DNA of 64,000 bases from JACDAN01 sp963847235 (GTDB lineage Bacteria > Actinomycetota > Thermoleophilia > Gaiellales > Gaiellaceae). Location: NCBI GenBank assembly GCA_963847235.1, contig CAWJYU010000014.1:186001-250000 (forward strand). The letters are read 5' to 3'. Position 1 is the stretch's first letter. Each line of letters begins with the position of its first letter. Below, piece after piece: positions 59,907-64,000 of this stretch. A model generated the notes under the pieces. The model was not told the origin of the DNA. It did no database searches and saw only the letters and a list, made by a program, of their open reading frames with translations. A program made the translations under genes and the position numbers.

Positions 59907-61390
59907 ACGGCAACCGGATCTTCGCAATCGCCGGGATCGCGCTCGCCACGGCCGTGCCCGGCTTCCTGGCCGGCGTCTGGCTCCACGAGGAGTCGACGAT
60001 CGAGTACAAGCGCGGCTCGTCCACGGTCGAGTTCGTGACGACGCAGAAGACGAAGGCTCCCGAGGCGCCGCGCCCGCGCCGCGTCGTCCTCCGCCTCCCC
60101 TGGCCGACGTACGGCCTCCGCGTCCAGCGGACGCACACCTCGTCCGACTTCAGGCTCAGGCCGCCCTTCCGGCTGCGCTGGGCGTTCAAGGCGGGCCACG
60201 TGCTCGAGTTCCCGCCGTCGATCGGGTACGGCCGCCTGTACGTCGCCCAGCAGCGCGGCAGGTTCTACGCGTTCCACCACCGGACGGGCAAGGTGATCTG
60301 GCAGCGGAAGTTCAACCACTGCTCGGCCGCCTCGCCGACCGTCGCCTACCGCGTCGTCTACCACTCGTGGATGCAACCGCTGCCCTGCAACCGGTTCCCG
60401 CGGAACCAGCCCGGGCAGGTCGTCGCGATGGCGGCCCGGACCGGGAAGATCGTCTGGCGCTACCGGGCCGGCGTGTTCGAGTCCTCTCCGCTCGTGGTCG
60501 GCAAGACCCTCTACGTCGGCTCGTGGGATCACAAGCTGCACGCGATCAACATCTACACGGGCAAGGCCCGCTGGAAGTTCACCGCCGACCACGAGATCAA
60601 CAGCTCGCCGGCGTTTGCCAACGGAAAGATCTACTTCGGCACCGACGGCGGCAGCGTCTACGCGCTGGACGCTCGCACGGGGCGCCTCCGCTGGCGCTCG
60701 CAGGCACTCGCGCGCTTCGGCCGCCGCGAGTTCTTCTACGCCACGCCCACGATCGCGTACGGCCGGGTGTTCGTCGGGAACACCGACGGCACCCTCTACG
60801 CCTTCGGCGCCTCGAGCGGACGGCTGCTGTGGGCCCAGCGCGCGGGCAACTACATCTACACAGCGGCCGCGGTCTGGCGGCAGCGGGTCTACATCGGCAC
60901 GTACGACGGTCAGTTCATGGCGTTCAACGCGGCGACCGGGGACCGGCTCTGGCGCTTCCAGGCCTCGTCCGCGATCCACGGCGCGCCGAGCGTGATCGAC
61001 GGTCTCGTCTACTTCGCCGCCTGCCCCCGCTGTGGCCGCAACGCCTCCCGGTCGTCCAGGAGCGGCGACCGCGGCACCTACGCCTTGAACGCGCTCACCG
61101 GGAAGCTCGTCTGGCGCTGGCCCGACGGAGTCTTCAGTCCCGCCATCGCCGACAGCCAGCACCTCTACATCGTCGGGCGCTCGCGCGTGTTCAGCTTCGC
61201 GCCGAAGCGTCGTCCCGCTCGAGCCAAGAAAGCAAGAAAGAAACGAGCACAGCGGTCAACGGCCAGATCAAGTACGAGTTCTGGAAGACGCGGCCAAGGT
61301 ACAGCAGGCCGAAGATCGACGCCCCAAACGCGGCCGCGCCGATCCACAACTGCCGAGAGCGCCACTGCGTCCACAGCAGCCACGCCGTAA
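59903..61390 (+). CDS. PQQ-type beta-propeller repeat protein, membrane-anchored
   Basis: GTG 59903. N-terminal helix (IFAIAGIALATAVPGFLAGV), then a seven- or eight-bladed propeller of PQQ-enzyme repeats: YVAQQRGRFYAFHHRTGKVI, YVGSWDHKLHAINIYTGKAR, YFGTDGGSVYALDARTGRLR, FVGNTDGTLYAFGASSGRLL, YIGTYDGQFMAFNAATGDRL. Similar to BamB-like or quinoprotein-like propellers; catalytic Glu/Asp of true PQQ dehydrogenases are not evident, so it may be a scaffold. After RVFSFAPKRRPARAKKARKK (about 61240) the rest is antisense of the converging gene, so its real stop was probably lost by an indel. Confidence 0.8.
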   Translation: MNGNRIFAIAGIALATAVPGFLAGVWLHEESTIEYKRGSSTVEFVTTQKTKAPEAPRPRRVVLRLPWPTYGLRVQRTHTSSDFRLRPPFRLRWAFKAGHVLEFPPSIGYGRLYVAQQRGRFYAFHHRTGKVIWQRKFNHCSAASPTVAYRVVYHSWMQPLPCNRFPRNQPGQVVAMAARTGKIVWRYRAGVFESSPLVVGKTLYVGSWDHKLHAINIYTGKARWKFTADHEINSSPAFANGKIYFGTDGGSVYALDARTGRLRWRSQALARFGRREFFYATPTIAYGRVFVGNTDGTLYAFGASSGRLLWAQRAGNYIYTAAAVWRQRVYIGTYDGQFMAFNAATGDRLWRFQASSAIHGAPSVIDGLVYFAACPRCGRNASRSSRSGDRGTYALNALTGKLVWRWPDGVFSPAIADSQHLYIVGRSRVFSFAPKRRPARAKKARKKRAQRSTARSSTSSGRRGQGTAGRRSTPQTRPRRSTTAESATASTAATP

Positions 61391-62514
61391 CCGGTAGCCA
61401 GAGCAGCAAGGCGAGCGGGAGGAACGGGTACGGCCCGAACCGGTCGTCGAGGACACCGAGCTCGAGCAGGACACCGGCGAGCCCGTAGCCGATGATGCGG
61501 TAGGTCTGCGCCCCGTACGCGATCGTGTCGTCCCAGAGCGCCCCGGCATCCCAGATCGCGAACGGAAGGATCCCGACGACGACGATCCCGGTGAAGAGCG
61601 CGGCCGCCCGCCAGAGCACCGGCCTGGCGACGTTGCGGGTCAGCATCATCACGGCGAGGAACGGCAGGGCGATCAGCGCGAACTGCTTCAGGAGGACGGC
61701 GCCCGCGATGCAGGCCGCGGCGACCAGGTAGCGGGTTCTCGCGACGAAGACGAACGCGAGCACGGTCAGGAGCAGGGAGGGAGCGTCGGCCGTGCCGAAC
61801 CACGCCGCGGTGACGGCCAGCGGGTTGGCGGCGAGCGCGGCCCCGGCGGCGAGCCGCCAGTGGAACGGCGCATCGAAGAGCAACGCGGCCCCGAAGAGGC
61901 CCAGGGTGCAGAGCAGGACGAGCATCCGGTAGTCGTCGAACGGCTCCGGGAGGAGCCGCCACGCCGCGGCCGTCAGCGCGGTGCCGGGGAAGTACGCGAA
62001 GTGGTCGAGCGCGACCTGCGGGATCCGTCGCCTCCGGCTGTGCGGCCGGGTACCAGCGCTCGAGCCCGGAGTCGCGATAGTCGTGTCCGTACGGGTTCTC
62101 GCCGTCCAGGATCAGGTCGCCGGCGATCTCGATCTGGTACGTCGAGTCGTTGACGTGGTACCAGGGCTCGGAGGAGTCGCGGAGGCCGACCTGGAGGAAG
62201 GCCGCTGGGAGGATCAGGAGGCCGATCACCGCCCCGCAGATCGCGACGACGAGAGCCTTGGGGACCGCGCGGCGGGCGAGGACGACCGCTGCGCCCAGGG
62301 CGACCACGAGGCCTGCGACCAGTGCGGCGGCCCGCATCAGCGCGATGTCGAAGTCGCGGTCGGCCGCCTTGACGAGCCAGCCGAACGGCCCCTGGGGATC
62401 GATGCTGCCCGAGGGGACCCTGAACGGCCAAGCCTCGGACCCGAGCTCCGGCACCGTGATCGCGACGAGGATCCCGAGGACGCCGAGGACGACGCCGGCC
62501 TCGCGTCGCGTCAC
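61191..62514 (-). pseudogene. Polytopic GT87-like glycosyltransferase, one frameshift
   Basis: Starts at GTG 62514, overlapping the ligase gene stop as GTGA. N-terminal half: helix VVLGVLGILVAITVPELGSE, then IALMRAAALVAGLVVALGAA, DLILDGENPYGHDYRDSGLE with the acceptor-loop motif. Near 62035 coding moves to another frame: ALDHFAYFPGTALTAAAWRL, then many helices (MLVLLCTLGLFGAALLFDAP, LLKQFALIALPFLAVMMLTR, SRQLWIGAAAFGASIFGLLY) to the stop at 61191. Together about 440 residues, resembling the membrane proteins at 6628 and 8365. Overlaps the propeller gene tail by 200 bases as read, about 50 if its true stop is near 61240. Confidence 0.75.
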
Positions 62515-64000
62515 TTGGTCGGCACTGGTTGAGGTCCGGCGATCGAGCCGCTCTGCGCCGGCGCCGGCTTGGGCTCCCGCGCCGCGGCGGGCACCGCGAG
62601 ATATGCCGCGCCGACACCGAGCGTGAGCCAGGTGATGGGATCCTCGAAGAAGCCGCTGTAGGCGAGCGAGTGCGTGAAGAGGGCGAGTAGCACGGCGCCG
62701 AGCGCGAGCGCAAGGGTCGGCAGGGTCTCGCGGAGGAGGGCGAGCATCCTGAGCGCCGCGAGCAGCAGCAGGACGTAGAGCGCAAAGCCGACGAGGCCGA
62801 GCTCGGCGGCGACCGTGAGCGGCGTCGTGTGCGACACGAACCTCGCCTCGCGGGCGCTCCGTCCGGCCCCGAGCTCGCGGCTGACCTTCGGCTGGGCGCC
62901 GAGGCCGACCCCGAGCAGCGGCTGCTCGCGGACGACGTCGATCGTCCGCTCCGCCCGCTGCCAGCGCCCGCTTGTCAGGTCGCGGATGGACTCGCCCTGC
63001 GCCTGGACAGCGACGAATCCCGCGGCGACGACCACCGCGACGGCGGTCGCGACGAGCACGGCGCGCCGCGCGGTGCGGTCGCCCGCGACCACCGTGACCG
63101 CCGCCGCGACGACGAAGAGCGCCGCCATGCTCGACTGCGAGTAGGAGAAGTAGAGGCCTGCGAAGAGCAGGACCATCAGCGGCGCAGCGAGCGCAAGGCT
63201 GATCTTGCCCGCCCAGAGCAGCACCAGGAGCACCGCGAACCCGAGCACCACGTGGCGGCCGTACAGGCTGGGGTCGGTGAAGAGCGATGTCACGCGAAAG
63301 AACGGGGAGTACGCGTTGGCGACCTCGAGCTTCGGCTCGTAGAACAGGAGATCCTTCGTCGCCTGCTGGTACAGCCCGACCGCAGCAAAGAGCGACGCCA
63401 GGCCGATCGCGATTACCGCGAGAGCACGCGGTAGCCAGGGCGCGAGGTCGGCTCGGGCGACGATTGCGACGAGCGCGGCAAAGGGGAGGAGGAAGAACGC
63501 GAGCAGGTTGGCCCCCGCCTCGACGTCGTGCGACCACAGCAGCGACAGCGACGCGAAGGCCAGGAACGCAGCCGTCGGGACAGCGATCAGCCGCGGTGGG
63601 GCGACGATCTCGTCGCGTCGCAGCGCGCGGTACAGGAATGCGACCGCCGCGGCCGTCAGCACCGCGTAGAGCGGAATCAGACGCCCGAGCCGGCCCCCCT
63701 CGGCGAGCACGAAGAAGAATCGGTAGTCCCGGTCGAAGTCGAGCGGCGGCCGGAACGGCGCGGCGAGGACGAGCGCCGGGATCGTCAGCAGCGGAAAGCG
63801 CACGAACACCGCGGCCGCCGCGGCGACGACCACCAGTCCTCCGACTCCGGCGGCGGCAGCCGTAGCCGATCCAGCCTTGTCCAGCGCGTCGGTTCCCGCG
63901 ATCGAGACGGCGAGCAGCGCCTCGGCCAGCGCCAGGAGCCCGAATCCCGCCAGCAGCGTGGCTCTCCGCCCGGCTATGACCGCCAGCGTGGCGCCGCCGG
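62511..64000 (-). CDS. O-antigen ligase family protein, N-terminus beyond window edge
   Basis: About 495 residues are visible; the frame is open through the right edge (a GTG at 63833 is internal, since two more helices lie upstream: LLAGFGLLALAEALLAVSIA is read before it). Some twelve helices and the large extracytoplasmic loop of the WaaL/O-antigen ligase family: FRVTSLFTDPSLYGRHVVLG, GLYFSYSQSSMAALFVVAAA, then QPLLGVGLGAQPKVSRELGA and FVSHTTPLTVAAELGLVGFA. It joins finished polymers to a lipid or protein acceptor. It belongs with the transferase downstream and with the polysaccharide genes at 35-43 kb. Confidence 0.85.
   Translation of the reverse strand, partial: GGATLAVIAGRRATLLAGFGLLALAEALLAVSIAGTDALDKAGSATAAAAGVGGLVVVAAAAAVFVRFPLLTIPALVLAAPFRPPLDFDRDYRFFFVLAEGGRLGRLIPLYAVLTAAAVAFLYRALRRDEIVAPPRLIAVPTAAFLAFASLSLLWSHDVEAGANLLAFFLLPFAALVAIVARADLAPWLPRALAVIAIGLASLFAAVGLYQQATKDLLFYEPKLEVANAYSPFFRVTSLFTDPSLYGRHVVLGFAVLLVLLWAGKISLALAAPLMVLLFAGLYFSYSQSSMAALFVVAAAVTVVAGDRTARRAVLVATAVAVVVAAGFVAVQAQGESIRDLTSGRWQRAERTIDVVREQPLLGVGLGAQPKVSRELGAGRSAREARFVSHTTPLTVAAELGLVGFALYVLLLLAALRMLALLRETLPTLALALGAVLLALFTHSLAYSGFFEDPITWLTLGVGAAYLAVPAAAREPKPAPAQSGSIAGPQPVPTK

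Overview
The window is 64 kb of very GC-rich (about 70%) bacterial chromosome with tightly packed genes and many 1-4 base stop/start overlaps (ATGA, GTGA, TTGA, CTGA). The gene content fits a deep-branching actinobacterium of the Thermoleophilia type (Gaiella/Solirubrobacter-like): menaquinone synthesis next to a cytochrome bc complex with split cytochrome b, a PPOX-UbiA fusion, tandem cyclase-ATPase-TPR regulators and CHRD proteins. That placement is inference from gene content, not a search. No rRNA, tRNA, CRISPR array, insertion sequence or phage gene was seen.

Layout. 0-6 kb: a HIRAN fragment, an acetyltransferase, an E2 acyltransferase, two tandem CHRD proteins facing left, then a coupled run (membrane protein, phosphodiesterase, pcm, acylphosphatase, PRC-barrel). 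6-9.5 kb: GtrA and two polytopic glycosyltransferase-like proteins. 9.4-12.4 kb: a YmdB-type phosphodiesterase and a degenerate M23 protein facing left, then an AI-2E family permease. 12.4-15.3 kb: haem synthesis (hemB, hemL) and two small genes. 15.4-21.8 kb: a secreted sugar dehydrogenase with a PASTA tail and two tandem 816-residue cyclase-ATPase-TPR proteins. 21.8-28.3 kb: respiratory module (Rieske protein, cytochrome b, subunit IV-cytochrome c fusion) running into menG, a polyprenyl diphosphate synthase, a PPOX protein, a PPOX-MenA fusion and a VOC protein. 28.5-34.6 kb: Rieske oxygenase, YCII protein, an ABC-2 exporter and a secreted phosphodiester glycosidase. 34.7-42.8 kb: surface polysaccharide genes (DedA, sugar aminotransferase, CapD-type dehydratase, DUF354, ASCH, asnB, sugar transferase). 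42.8-57 kb: PhoX phosphatase, a LysR regulator with an iron alcohol dehydrogenase, and a sulfur block: flavoprotein, class I fumarase, ComA, cysH, cysC, sat, then sulfate ABC importer sbp-cysT-cysW-cysA. 57-64 kb: secreted proteins of unknown role, a beta-propeller, a glycosyltransferase and an O-antigen ligase running off the right edge.

The most interesting signal is in the sulfur block. Its two promoter regions (46877-46897 and 52738-52759) share a dyad TAAT-N7-ATTA followed by GCG, a candidate operator for one regulon. The second copy also forms the top of a large hairpin that buries the ribosome binding site of sbp. The operon makes sulfite (sat, cysC, cysH) and encodes ComA, which adds sulfite to phosphoenolpyruvate, but no sulfite reductase is in the window.

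Many genes, including ones expected to be essential (qcrA, hemB/hemL), are broken by single-base shifts, and several stop or start codons seem to be lost. Uncorrected indels in a draft or metagenomic assembly explain this better than real decay, so broken genes are marked but their probable intact products are described.
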